From contig JAXMHQ010000003.1 in the NCBI GenBank assembly GCA_046346665.1, positions 1 through 64,000 on the forward strand: a stretch of 64,000 nucleotides of DNA. Direction: 5' to 3'. Of this stretch, positions 51,480 to 59,517 are shown in pieces; position 1 is the stretch's first letter; each line of letters starts with the position of its first letter. This stretch comes from JAXMHQ01 sp046346665 (GTDB lineage: Bacteria; Verrucomicrobiota; Verrucomicrobiia; Limisphaerales; JAXMHQ01). Below the pieces are notes generated by a model, which was not told the DNA's origin, searched no databases, and saw only the letters and a program-made list of their open reading frames with translations. The position numbers and the translations under genes are program-made.

Positions 51480-53401
51480 CGGTTCCCGGGCGGCCGGGTC
51501 GAATCCGCGGGATCACGGACCGGCTTGCCCTCGTGATAGAGTTGGAGTTCGGCGGCAAGTTCCGCGCCCTGGACCTGGCCGGGTTGCATCGGCGCGAGCC
51601 GCAGAGCTTCCTGCGCCGCGGCCACAGCCTCCGAAAACCGGCCGCACTCGGCAAGCGCCGCCGCAAGCGTGCGCTGGAGGCCCGCGGAGGGAGCCGTCGA
51701 CACCTCCTGGGCACGGCGAACCAGTTCAACCGCCCGCGGACCGTTGCGGACGGCGGGATCCGGGCAGGTCGCGAGCAGCCAGGCAAGGTTCCGGCACGTC
51801 CCGGGCCGGCCGGGCTCGATCGCCAGCGCGCGTTCAAATGCGGCCGCGGCCGCCGGGTAGTCTCCTAGCATTTGATAGGCAACGCCCAGGTTGTTGCGGA
51901 TGCCGGCGGAGTCCGGCCCCAGCTCCAGGGCCCGGTCCAATTGCCGGATCGCCTCGCGCGGATGACCGGTTTGCAGGAGCGCGGAGCCCCAGTTCGCGTA
52001 TACGGCGGGTCCGGGCTGGAGAGATGCGGCGCGTTCCAGGTGCGGCAGCGCCTCCGCCGCGCGACCCTGCCGCTGAAGCGCCGCCCCCAGGCTGCCCTCC
52101 GCCATCCCGTTGTCCACGGTGCAGGCCAGCGCGCGACGCCACAGCGTTTCACTGTCGCGCCACCAGCCGCACTGCTGCCGGGTCATGACAAGCCAGATCC
52201 CCAGCAGCACGCATCCCGCCGCTACCGCCGCCCGGCGCAAAAACGGCGCGGCGACCGCACCCTGCCACGCTGCCCCCGCGACCGCGAGAAAAAGCCCGAT
52301 CTGCGAAAGATACGTGTATCGATCCGCCCGCGCCTGGAAGCCCGCCTGGAGAATCCCGATCACAGGCAACAACATTATCAGGAACCAGCCCCAGCCGACA
52401 CCGGCGGCCGGCACCCGGCGCCGCCACAGCCAGGCACCCGCCGTGATAGCCGCAACGACAAAAGTCGAAGCCGCGATCACCGATGCCGGGTGGCCTCCGG
52501 CGGGGAAAGGGTAAAACGGGGCGAGGCCAGCCGGCCAGGCGGTGGACTTGAGGTAGTCCACAATCGCGGCGGGAATATTGGCGAACCGGGCCGCGCCGGG
52601 GATGGATTCGCCGGCATGCAGGGCGCCGCGTTGAACGACCAGCGTGATCGCGCAATCAGCGAGGCTCAGAAGAACAAACGGGATTTTTTCCACGAACCGC
52701 TCCCGGGCAACCGCCGCGCTGAAGCGCCGCAGCGGCCAATAATCGAGCAGCAACAGCACAAGCGGCAGGCCGACCAGGGTCGGTTTGCTCATGAGCCCAA
52801 GCGCGAACGCTCCGAGCGACACCGTATACCAGCCCGTTTTCACCGCGCGCCGGGCAGGATCCGTCCAATGCCCGTAAGCCCAGAGCGTCAGGGCCAGAAA
52901 CACGCCGCTCAAAACGTCCTTGCGCTCGGAGATCCAGGCCACCGATTCCACCCGCAATGGGTGCCAGGCAAACGCCGCGGCGATCCAGGCCGCAGTCCAG
53001 CGCCAGCCGGTCAGCCGGCGCAGCGCGAGGTAAAGCAGCGCCGCAGCAAACCCGTGAATCACAATACTCGAGAGATGATGCCCCGCCGGGTTCATGCCAT
53101 AGAGCGACACATCGAGCAGATGCGACAGCGTGGTGACGGGATGCCAGTTGTCCGCGTGCGTGCGCGTGAACGCGGCCCCGGCGCTGCTCAATCCGCGGGC
53201 CACGAGCGGGTTCTCATAGACGTATTGGCCGTCGTCGAAATTGACAAACCCGTTGCGCAGCGCGGGCGCGAACGCGAACGCGATCCCCAGCCAGAGAAAC
53301 GCCAGGATCGACCCGTCCCGCCAGTTCCATCCGGGAACGCGCGGATTCTTCGGGACGGGCACCGGCGCCGCAGGGTGCGGCTGTTTCCGGGACGTGCTCA
53401 T
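51476..53401 (-). CDS. Membrane protein with C-terminal TPR repeats (TMTC-like), upstream copy
   Basis: A 641-residue paralogue of the downstream gene, with the same motifs (GFVNFDDGQYVYENPLVARG, NWHPVTTLSHLLDVSLYGMN, ESVAWISERKDVLSGVF) and TPR repeats from about 435 (ALPHLERAASLQPGPAVYAN, then SAGIRNNLGVAYQMLGDYPA). Amino-acid identity to the neighbour is moderate, so the tandem duplication is old. The stop overlaps the next start (ATGA), so both are translated from one message. The two may act on different substrates or as a pair. Confidence 0.8.
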   Translation of the reverse strand: MSTSRKQPHPAAPVPVPKNPRVPGWNWRDGSILAFLWLGIAFAFAPALRNGFVNFDDGQYVYENPLVARGLSSAGAAFTRTHADNWHPVTTLSHLLDVSLYGMNPAGHHLSSIVIHGFAAALLYLALRRLTGWRWTAAWIAAAFAWHPLRVESVAWISERKDVLSGVFLALTLWAYGHWTDPARRAVKTGWYTVSLGAFALGLMSKPTLVGLPLVLLLLDYWPLRRFSAAVARERFVEKIPFVLLSLADCAITLVVQRGALHAGESIPGAARFANIPAAIVDYLKSTAWPAGLAPFYPFPAGGHPASVIAASTFVVAAITAGAWLWRRRVPAAGVGWGWFLIMLLPVIGILQAGFQARADRYTYLSQIGLFLAVAGAAWQGAVAAPFLRRAAVAAGCVLLGIWLVMTRQQCGWWRDSETLWRRALACTVDNGMAEGSLGAALQRQGRAAEALPHLERAASLQPGPAVYANWGSALLQTGHPREAIRQLDRALELGPDSAGIRNNLGVAYQMLGDYPAAAAAFERALAIEPGRPGTCRNLAWLLATCPDPAVRNGPRAVELVRRAQEVSTAPSAGLQRTLAAALAECGRFSEAVAAAQEALRLAPMQPGQVQGAELAAELQLYHEGKPVRDPADSTRPPGNR

Positions 53402-53509
53402 GCGTTGCGAACCATCGACATTTCCGCGGCAGGTTGAATAGCGCGGGCGGCAACGTCAAGCCCGGCAGGCCTGCTTGACATCCCGGGCGGCGCAACTGAG
53501 GCTGGGCGT

Positions 53510-53737
53510 ATGCCGCGTTATGAATTTGAACTGCGGATCACGCCGGAGGAATACCTGGATTATTACCGGGGCGTGCTGAAAGGCGTCGTGGCCCGCAGCA
53601 CCGGGGGCCAGACGGTCCAATTCCCCGCCTCACTGCTCCAGGCGCACCTGCTGCCGGACGGCATCCACGGACGGTTCGCGCTGACCTGCGACGACCAGTT
53701 TCGAAACTCCAAACTCGAACGCCTGCCCTCCCCGTAG
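53510..53737 (+). CDS. DUF2835 family protein
   Basis: A 75-residue soluble protein (MPRYEFELRITPEEYLDYYR, then QTVQFPASLLQAHLLPDGIH and GRFALTCDD) that fits the DUF2835 family in length and in the conserved EEYLxYYRG and VQFPA motifs. Function unknown. It is divergent from the membrane-TPR pair. Its TAG stop is supplied by the first bases of the GTAGCCGC repeat, so the C-terminal residues could differ from those of homologues. Confidence 0.8.
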   Translation: MPRYEFELRITPEEYLDYYRGVLKGVVARSTGGQTVQFPASLLQAHLLPDGIHGRFALTCDDQFRNSKLERLPSP

Positions 53738-53800
53738 CCGCAACCGTCAGATTGCGGTCCCCCACGCGCTTCGCCCGCGCGTTTTCACAATCGCGGCTAC
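53734..53800. repeat. GTAGCCGC-ended inverted repeat, copy 2
   Basis: A 67-bp element beginning GTAGCCGCAACCGTCAGATT and ending CACAATCGCGGCTAC. Ends match copy 1 at 36779-36854 almost perfectly while the middle differs in length and sequence. It lies between the convergent DUF2835 and Pat-like genes and carries the DUF2835 stop codon. Confidence 0.8.
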
Positions 53801-53877
53801 TTCCGGCCGGCTCCAAAGAAAATCGCCCCCGCTTTTCAACGAGGGCGATTGAATCGATTTCCGATTTGCTGGAATTC

Positions 53878-56631
53878 CTACAGCTTGAACTCCGCCGTGT
53901 AATCCCGGTCCGCGGAGTTGCGGGTCAACTTGAATCCAACCTTGGCGCTGACCTTCTGCATGCCCTGATTGTCCGCGAGAATCACCGCCGTGATGCGGCC
54001 CAGTTTTTCGCTGCGGCCGACGTCAACCAGCCGGCGCAGGAGTTCGGTGCCGAGTCCTTTTTTCTGCCATTGATCGCTGACGAGAATGGCGAATTCGGCT
54101 TCGTTGCGGCCATGCGCCTTGCTGAGACGGCCGACGCCGAGGATTTCGGTTTTGCCCTTGGACACCTTGCGTTCGACGACGAGGGCGATTTCGCGGTCGT
54201 AATCGTTGAAACAAATGCGCGTCAGCCGCTCATGCGCGATGCGCTGGTCGAGTTTGATCTGGTTGAAATAACGCTGATAAACGCTCTCCTCCGACAGCGT
54301 CTCGTGGAATTTCACCAGCAACGGCTCGTCCTCCGGCATGATGGGCCGGATCGTGACCGCCGTGCCGTCCTTCAGCTTCCAGGCGCCGGAATACTGCGTC
54401 GGGTAAGGCCGGATCGCCAGGCGCGGCAGCTTGGCCGGGTCGGTCTTGGCATCGTGCAGGATCACGCGGGCGTCGAGCGCCACCAGGTCCGTCGCGGAGG
54501 CGAACATCGGGTTGATGTCGATTTCCTTGATCCAGGGCTGCTCGGCGACGAGCTGGCTGAACCCAACCATCAGCCGCTCCAGCGCGGGGAGATCGACCGA
54601 CTTGCGGCCGCGAACGCCCTTGAGCGCCGTGTAGATCTTGGTGGTCTCCATCATGCGCCGCGCCAGCGTGGTGTTCAGCGGCGGCAACGCGAGGGCCTTG
54701 TCCTTGAACACTTCCACAAGCTGGCCGCCCATGCCGAACAACAACACCGGCCCGAACTGCGGATCGATGCTGCTGCCCAGGATGATCTCGTAACCTTCGC
54801 TCAGCTTGATCATCTTCTGGACCGTGACGCCCTGGAAATGCTTGGCGCCGGCTTTCTCGGTGCAAGCCGTCTGGATCGCCTTGAACGCCTGGCGCACCTC
54901 GGCTTCGTCCTTCAAATTCAACTGCACACCGCCCACGTCGGTCTTGTGCGTGATGGTTTCGGAATAAAGCTTGAGAACCGCCGGGAACCCGATCTCCTTC
55001 GCCAGCTTCGCCGCTTCATCCTCCGTCTTCGCGATCTTCGTCACCACCGTCGGAATGTTGTAGCAGCCCAGCAACTCCTTCGACTCGGCTTCCGTCAGGA
55101 TCGTCCGGCCGGACTTCTTCACCGCTTCCAACAGCGACTGCGCCTTGGCACGGCCCGATTCGAGATCGGCAGGATCCGCCGAGGGAACGGGGGTTTCGTA
55201 AAGACTGCGAAGATTGTCGGCGTAATGCCACATCGACGTGAACACCCGCGCCGCGGTGTCGGGATAGGAATACGTCGGGATGCCGGCCTTGTTGAGAATT
55301 TCCTCGCCAACAGCCACGTCAGTTCCACCCATCCAACTCGCCAGGACCGGCTTGCCTTCCACGTGGCCGAACGCCTTGAGCTTCTCAGCCGTCGCGGTCG
55401 GATCGGTCATCGCCTGCGGAGTCAGGATCACCAGGAGCCCGTCGCTCTGCTCATCCCGCCCGGCAATCTCCAGCGTCTTCGCATAAATATCGGGGCTGGC
55501 ATCCCCGAGCACGTCGATGGGATTGTTGTGCGACCACGACGGGGGGAGGATTTTGTTGAGCTCTTCGATCGTGCCTTTGGACACTTCGGCAAGCGCGCCG
55601 CCGCTGGTGAGCAGCGCGTCCGTGGCCAGCACGCCGGGGCCGCCGGCGTTGGTGATCATGGTCAGACGATTGCCGCGCGGACGCGGCTGCCGGCCCAGCA
55701 CCTCGGACATGTAGAACAAATCGGAAATGTTGTTCACGCGAAGCACACCGCAACGCTTGAACGCGGCCTCCAACACATCATCGCTGCCCGTCAGCGATCC
55801 CGTGTGCGACGCAGCCGCCTTCGCCGCCCCTTCCGTCCGGCCCGGCTTGATCACGATGATCGGCTTCGTCAACGCCACCTCGCGCGCGGCGGACAGGAAC
55901 GACCGGGCGTCGCCGATCGTTTCCATGTAAATGATGATGCTCTTGGTCTTGGGATCGTCGCCAAGGTAATAAATAAGATCGCCCCAGCCGACGTCGAGCA
56001 TCGAACCCAGCGACGCAAACGCGCTGAACCCGACTTTTTCCTTGAGGCTCCAGTCGAGAATGGCAGTGCAAAGCGCCCCGCTCTGGCTGAGGAAGCCGAC
56101 GCTGCCCGGCTGCGCAATCGTGGTGGCGAACGTGGCGTTCATACCAATGTTAGGCATCATCACACCCAGGCAGTTCGGACCCACAATCCGCATCCCGCTC
56201 GTGCGGGCTTCCGCCAAAATCTGCTGCTCCAGCGCCACGCCCTCGGGCCCGATTTCCTTGAACCCGGCCGAAATGATGATGGCGCCCGGGATGCCGATCT
56301 TCACGCAATCCTTGATGATGCCGGGAACCGTCTTGGCCGGCGTGCAGATGACCGCCAGGTCCACCTTTTCCGGGATGTCCTTGATGCTCGGATAGGCCTT
56401 GACCGCAAGCACGGACGAGCGCTTCGGGTTTACCGGAAAGACAACGCCGCCGAAACCGCCCCGGCCGAGATTCTGAAACACCGTGCGGCCGACGCTGCCG
56501 ACATTTTCCGTCGCGCCGATCACGGCGATCGATTTGGGCGCACAGATGGGATCCAGCGGATGGCGGTGGGCGTGCAGAATATCATGGGCGGAATCAACCG
56601 CCGGGGACGGGGAGGATGCGGGTGTTTGCAT
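53878..56631 (-). CDS. NDP-forming acyl-CoA synthetase/GNAT acetyltransferase fusion (Pat-like)
   Basis: A 917-residue protein combining an ADP-forming acyl-CoA synthetase-like part with a C-terminal GNAT domain, as in the protein lysine acetyltransferase Pat/PatZ. Order: CoA-binding Rossmann domain (about 30-150; SIAVIGATENVGSVGRTVFQ), succinyl-CoA-synthetase-like domains (about 165-480; VGFLSQSGALCTAILDWSLK), ATP-grasp domain (about 500-720; GFPAVLKLYSETITHKTDVG), and GNAT (about 750-917; VSDQWQKKGLGTELLRRLVD with the acetyl-CoA loop). In Pat the synthetase half is usually catalytically dead and regulates acetylation of enzymes such as acetyl-CoA synthetase. The His equivalent of the active phosphohistidine (PSWSHNNPIDVLGD) looks like the region to check. 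Long leader (355 bases) upstream. Confidence 0.9.
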   Translation of the reverse strand: MQTPASSPSPAVDSAHDILHAHRHPLDPICAPKSIAVIGATENVGSVGRTVFQNLGRGGFGGVVFPVNPKRSSVLAVKAYPSIKDIPEKVDLAVICTPAKTVPGIIKDCVKIGIPGAIIISAGFKEIGPEGVALEQQILAEARTSGMRIVGPNCLGVMMPNIGMNATFATTIAQPGSVGFLSQSGALCTAILDWSLKEKVGFSAFASLGSMLDVGWGDLIYYLGDDPKTKSIIIYMETIGDARSFLSAAREVALTKPIIVIKPGRTEGAAKAAASHTGSLTGSDDVLEAAFKRCGVLRVNNISDLFYMSEVLGRQPRPRGNRLTMITNAGGPGVLATDALLTSGGALAEVSKGTIEELNKILPPSWSHNNPIDVLGDASPDIYAKTLEIAGRDEQSDGLLVILTPQAMTDPTATAEKLKAFGHVEGKPVLASWMGGTDVAVGEEILNKAGIPTYSYPDTAARVFTSMWHYADNLRSLYETPVPSADPADLESGRAKAQSLLEAVKKSGRTILTEAESKELLGCYNIPTVVTKIAKTEDEAAKLAKEIGFPAVLKLYSETITHKTDVGGVQLNLKDEAEVRQAFKAIQTACTEKAGAKHFQGVTVQKMIKLSEGYEIILGSSIDPQFGPVLLFGMGGQLVEVFKDKALALPPLNTTLARRMMETTKIYTALKGVRGRKSVDLPALERLMVGFSQLVAEQPWIKEIDINPMFASATDLVALDARVILHDAKTDPAKLPRLAIRPYPTQYSGAWKLKDGTAVTIRPIMPEDEPLLVKFHETLSEESVYQRYFNQIKLDQRIAHERLTRICFNDYDREIALVVERKVSKGKTEILGVGRLSKAHGRNEAEFAILVSDQWQKKGLGTELLRRLVDVGRSEKLGRITAVILADNQGMQKVSAKVGFKLTRNSADRDYTAEFKL

Positions 56632-56986
56632 GAATAATTTCCAAAAAAGTTACCAAAAGTTCCTGTTCAATACACATCAAAGATGCGGCAATTCCCCGAC
56701 CGGGATGAATCAGCCCATCTTTGACTGCACAAAGTTCGCAACAGACCGCCTAATGGACTTCACCCCGCTTGGCAAATGTTCACCGTTTTTTGCATGGCAC
56801 CAGCCCCAAGCAGTTGCCAGGGCCGGCTTCGACGCAAAAAGACGCAGCTTGTACTCTGGACTGAATGAACAAAATGGAACGAATGGAATGAACCCCAGAG
56901 TCAGGTTTCACCGGTCGCCGCTGTCCATTCGGTTCATTCGGTTCATTCTGTCAAAAACCTTAAAGGAGAGACTCAGCCAAAGGGAT
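56632..56986. other. Intergenic region with inverted word array E
   Basis: 355 bases between chaA (downstream) and the Pat-like gene (upstream), both on the minus strand. Bases 56640-56850 are relatively AT-rich and should hold the promoter of the Pat-like gene. Bases 56861-56950 are an inverted word array. No gene is seen. Confidence 0.5.
56861..56950. repeat. Inverted word array E (9-base NNGAATGRA words)
   Basis: The left half reads CTGAATGAA-CAAAATGGA-ACGAATGGA-ATGAACCCC; after a spacer of about 26 bases the right half, on the opposite strand, reads CAGAATGAA-CCGAATGAA-CCGAATGGA. Each word is a constant core with two variable bases. It forms a long imperfect hairpin downstream of the chaA stop side and upstream of no start, consistent with a terminator position between codirectional genes. 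Confidence 0.65.
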
Positions 56987-58069
56987 TTACGGCACCATGG
57001 ACAGGAACAAGAACACGGCGAACAGGACCAGGTGCACCGCACCCTGGAGCACCGTGGCGCGGCCGCTGGCCAGGGTCATCGACGACAGGAACAGGCTGAG
57101 CACCAGCAGGGCGATTTCCTTGGGCGGCAATCCGAGCTGGAGCGGCAGTTTCAGGATCATCGACGTGACCGCCACCGCCGGAATGGTCAGGCCGATCGTC
57201 GCCAGCGCGGAGCCCAGCGCGAGATTGAAGCTGACCTGCATCCGGTTCCGAAGCGCGGCGCGGACCGCAGCCATGGTCTCGGGCAGCAACACCATGAGCG
57301 CGATGGCAATGCCCACAACCGAGTGAGGCATGCCGGCGGCGGCAATGGCGGATTCAATCGACGGAGCCAGGACCTTCGCCAACCCAACCACCCCGACCAG
57401 CGACAAAAGCAAGCCCGCAAGGCTGATGCCGGCCGCAATCCAGGAAGGCGGAGCCGCGTGCTCTTCGTCGCCGGATTCGGGCAGAAAAAAGCCGCGATGC
57501 AGGCCGGTCTGGACAAAGACGAACACACCATAGAGCACCAGGGAAACAATACCCGCGAAAGCCAGCTGGGTCGTCGAATAAGTCGGCCCAGGCGTGGTGG
57601 TCGTCAGGCCGGGCAAAATAAGCGCCAGCGCGCTGAGGGTGGCAAGCACGGCCAGCGCCGGCGTGGTTCCCTCGATTCGAAATCCAATCACATGATGCCG
57701 CCAGCTCCCCATCAGCAGGCAAAGACCCACCACACCGTTGCAAATGATCATCACCGTGGCATACACCGTGTCGCGCGCAAGTGCCCCCGAGGCCGGACCG
57801 CTGGACAGCATGATCGATACAATGAGCGACACTTCGATCACCGTGACCGCCAGCGCGAGCACCAGCGTGCCGAATGGTTCCCCGACGCGGTGTGCGATGA
57901 CCTCGGCATGATGGACGGCGACGACGACCGCTGCGAACAGCGCCGGTATCGCCAGCGCGAGCAGCAGCCAGGCCGGCTTCAACACAGGCGTGATTGCCAG
58001 CAGCACACACGCCACGCACGGCACCACAAGGCTCCACACCGGAACGCTTTTCAAAAAACCGGGTTTCAT
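56987..58069 (-). CDS. chaA: ChaA-type Ca2+(Na+/K+)/H+ antiporter
   Basis: A 360-residue inner-membrane antiporter of the CaCA superfamily with about eleven helices. The two alpha-repeats are visible: EPFGTLVLALAVTVIEVSLI in the first half and AIALMVLLPETMAAVRAALR in the second, each with the acidic residue that binds the cation. Similar in length to E. coli ChaA (366 residues), which exports Ca2+, Na+ or K+ at alkaline pH. Downstream of the Pat-like gene but separated by 350 bases, so probably its own unit. Confidence 0.92.
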   Translation of the reverse strand: MKPGFLKSVPVWSLVVPCVACVLLAITPVLKPAWLLLALAIPALFAAVVVAVHHAEVIAHRVGEPFGTLVLALAVTVIEVSLIVSIMLSSGPASGALARDTVYATVMIICNGVVGLCLLMGSWRHHVIGFRIEGTTPALAVLATLSALALILPGLTTTTPGPTYSTTQLAFAGIVSLVLYGVFVFVQTGLHRGFFLPESGDEEHAAPPSWIAAGISLAGLLLSLVGVVGLAKVLAPSIESAIAAAGMPHSVVGIAIALMVLLPETMAAVRAALRNRMQVSFNLALGSALATIGLTIPAVAVTSMILKLPLQLGLPPKEIALLVLSLFLSSMTLASGRATVLQGAVHLVLFAVFLFLSMVP

Positions 58070-58211
58070 CAGGTATAAGACACCCCGCGGGTTCAGACCG
58101 GCGGGGAGGACACCCCCATCCTAATGGCACACCCGGAAACTGAACACCGAAAAAACAGCGCCCGTCCCCGCCGATCAGCGGATTCCCCCGAACCAATCCC
58201 CTTCCCCGCCC

Positions 58212-58274
58212 CAAATGTTGAATGTCTAGATGTGACACCCAACCCCGGTGTCACATCTAGACATTCAACATTTG
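58212..58274 (+). repeat. REP palindrome copy 2, right of chaA and left of the RAYT gene
   Basis: 63 bp with 28-bp perfect arms, identical in the arms to copies 1 and 3; the loop is CAACCCC. It is followed by the conserved tail GAGGATTCTTGGACGTTTTG, identical over 23 bases to that of copy 3, so the element has a direction despite the palindrome. It lies 53 bases beyond the 3' end of the RAYT gene. Confidence 0.92.
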
Positions 58275-58325
58275 GAGGATTCTTGGACGTTTTGGGGACG
58301 GGGTGTTGCGAGGCGGGGGCCGGGG

Positions 58326-58350
58326 GTCACATCGGCACATTCAACATTTG
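58326..58350 (+). repeat. REP right-arm remnant at the RAYT stop codon
   Basis: GTCACATCGGCACATTCAAC plus ATTTG matches the REP right arm except for the three bases CGG/GC-type change in place of TAG at its centre. It carries the RAYT stop codon (TCA on the plus strand). No left arm is present, so it is a half-site. Confidence 0.75.
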
Positions 58351-59376
58351 ACACAGTTCCTGCATCCGTTGGCGATCCGTTGCGGCGTGTTCGAGGCGTT
58401 TTTCGAATCGCCGGATCGCCATCGACACGGCGGTGTAGTCGTTCATTCCTGCCATGAGTGCCAGTTCCTTCAACGTCAGACCGCACGTCCGCTGGCCGAT
58501 ATACAAGGCCAGGTCACGATTCGAATCGCCATGCCGGCCGCAAAGTTCCTCCCAGGATTGGCCCTTGAGTTTCTCAAGTGCCGCGATTACCTCCCCAAAG
58601 CTGGGTCGAACCCGGCCAAGCCGGGCCACTCCGCGCTGCTCCCGCGCGTTACCCCGCACATGCGACCGCAACTTTTCCAGAAATGCGGCGCCACCCAAAA
58701 CCACGTTCTCCTGGAGACTTTCCCAGGGGCTCCTGGGCAATCCCTCCCTCAACGCGCTTTCCACATATTCGCGATAGTTCTTCCGCCGATCGGAAGTCCT
58801 GCCGCCCAGCATTCCCAGGATCACGTCGCACTCCAGCCACTCAGGCTTCTTCGCCAGCCCCGCGTATGCCCGATACGATCCCCATTGGTTCCGCCGCATG
58901 AGACGGAGCCTTTCCTTCACCACGGCCAGATCGGGCCTTCCATGCAGCCCGGCACGGATCTGTCCGCGGTCCGACTTGCCCAACCCCAGTTCTCTCACGC
59001 GAACCGGGTTCAAATGCACATAGCGGCTCAGTTCCAATCCCCACTCCATCGGGTCCACCACGTATGATTTGAAGCGCCCTTGGAATAGGTGTCCGCTGCG
59101 TTCGTGCCGCAAATTGAACCAGTTGACGTAGCTGACGTTCAGCCACTGTCCGGCCCGGCTCAGGTTCTTCTCGGTCAACTGCACAATCAGGTGGTAATGG
59201 TTGTCCATGAGTTGATAGGCGTGGAGAATGATTCTGAAACGGGCCACCATTCCTGCCATCAAGCCCACAAAATGGAATCGATCCCTGTTATCCCGGAAAA
59301 TGGCTTTGCGTTCGTTCCCTCGCCCGGTGATGTGGTACCATCCCCCGACTCGCTCAATCCGTAGCGGTCTGCCCAT
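58327..59376 (-). CDS. REP-associated tyrosine transposase (RAYT) with DnaA-like C-terminal helix-turn-helix
   Basis: A 349-residue Y1 transposase of the RAYT/IS200-like family from the ATG at 59376; a TTG six codons upstream is less likely. The HUH-type motif is His60-Tyr-His62 (LMDNHYHLIV) and the nucleophile is Tyr83 in SYVNWFNLR. Residues about 300-335 (LALYIGQRTCGLTLKELALM) form a DnaA domain-IV-like helix-turn-helix, present in a subgroup of RAYTs. The gene is flanked by two directly oriented REP palindromes. The last eight codons (QMLNVPM and stop) are coded by a degenerate REP right arm, which is strong evidence that enzyme and repeat belong together. RAYTs cut single-stranded REP hairpins and are single-copy, host-adapted genes in other bacteria. 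Confidence 0.92.
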   Translation of the reverse strand: MGRPLRIERVGGWYHITGRGNERKAIFRDNRDRFHFVGLMAGMVARFRIILHAYQLMDNHYHLIVQLTEKNLSRAGQWLNVSYVNWFNLRHERSGHLFQGRFKSYVVDPMEWGLELSRYVHLNPVRVRELGLGKSDRGQIRAGLHGRPDLAVVKERLRLMRRNQWGSYRAYAGLAKKPEWLECDVILGMLGGRTSDRRKNYREYVESALREGLPRSPWESLQENVVLGGAAFLEKLRSHVRGNAREQRGVARLGRVRPSFGEVIAALEKLKGQSWEELCGRHGDSNRDLALYIGQRTCGLTLKELALMAGMNDYTAVSMAIRRFEKRLEHAATDRQRMQELCQMLNVPM

Positions 59377-59454
59377 ACCCGGCACGATGCCCAACAGGAA
59401 TCAGCACGTCAACACTTCAGACAGAATACCTCAAAGGGAAGCTTTGCCAGCGAT

Positions 59455-59517
59455 CAAATGTTGAATGTCTAGATGTGACACCGGGGCCCGGTGTCACATC
59501 TAGACATTCAACATTTG
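59455..59517 (+). repeat. REP palindrome copy 3
   Basis: 63 bp with 28-bp perfect arms; the loop is GGGGCCC. The tail GAGGATTCTTGGACGTTTTG follows on the right. It lies 78 bases upstream of the RAYT start. Its right arm contains the TGA stop of the convergently placed 200-residue hypothetical gene, and its tail codes the last residues of that protein. Confidence 0.92.
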
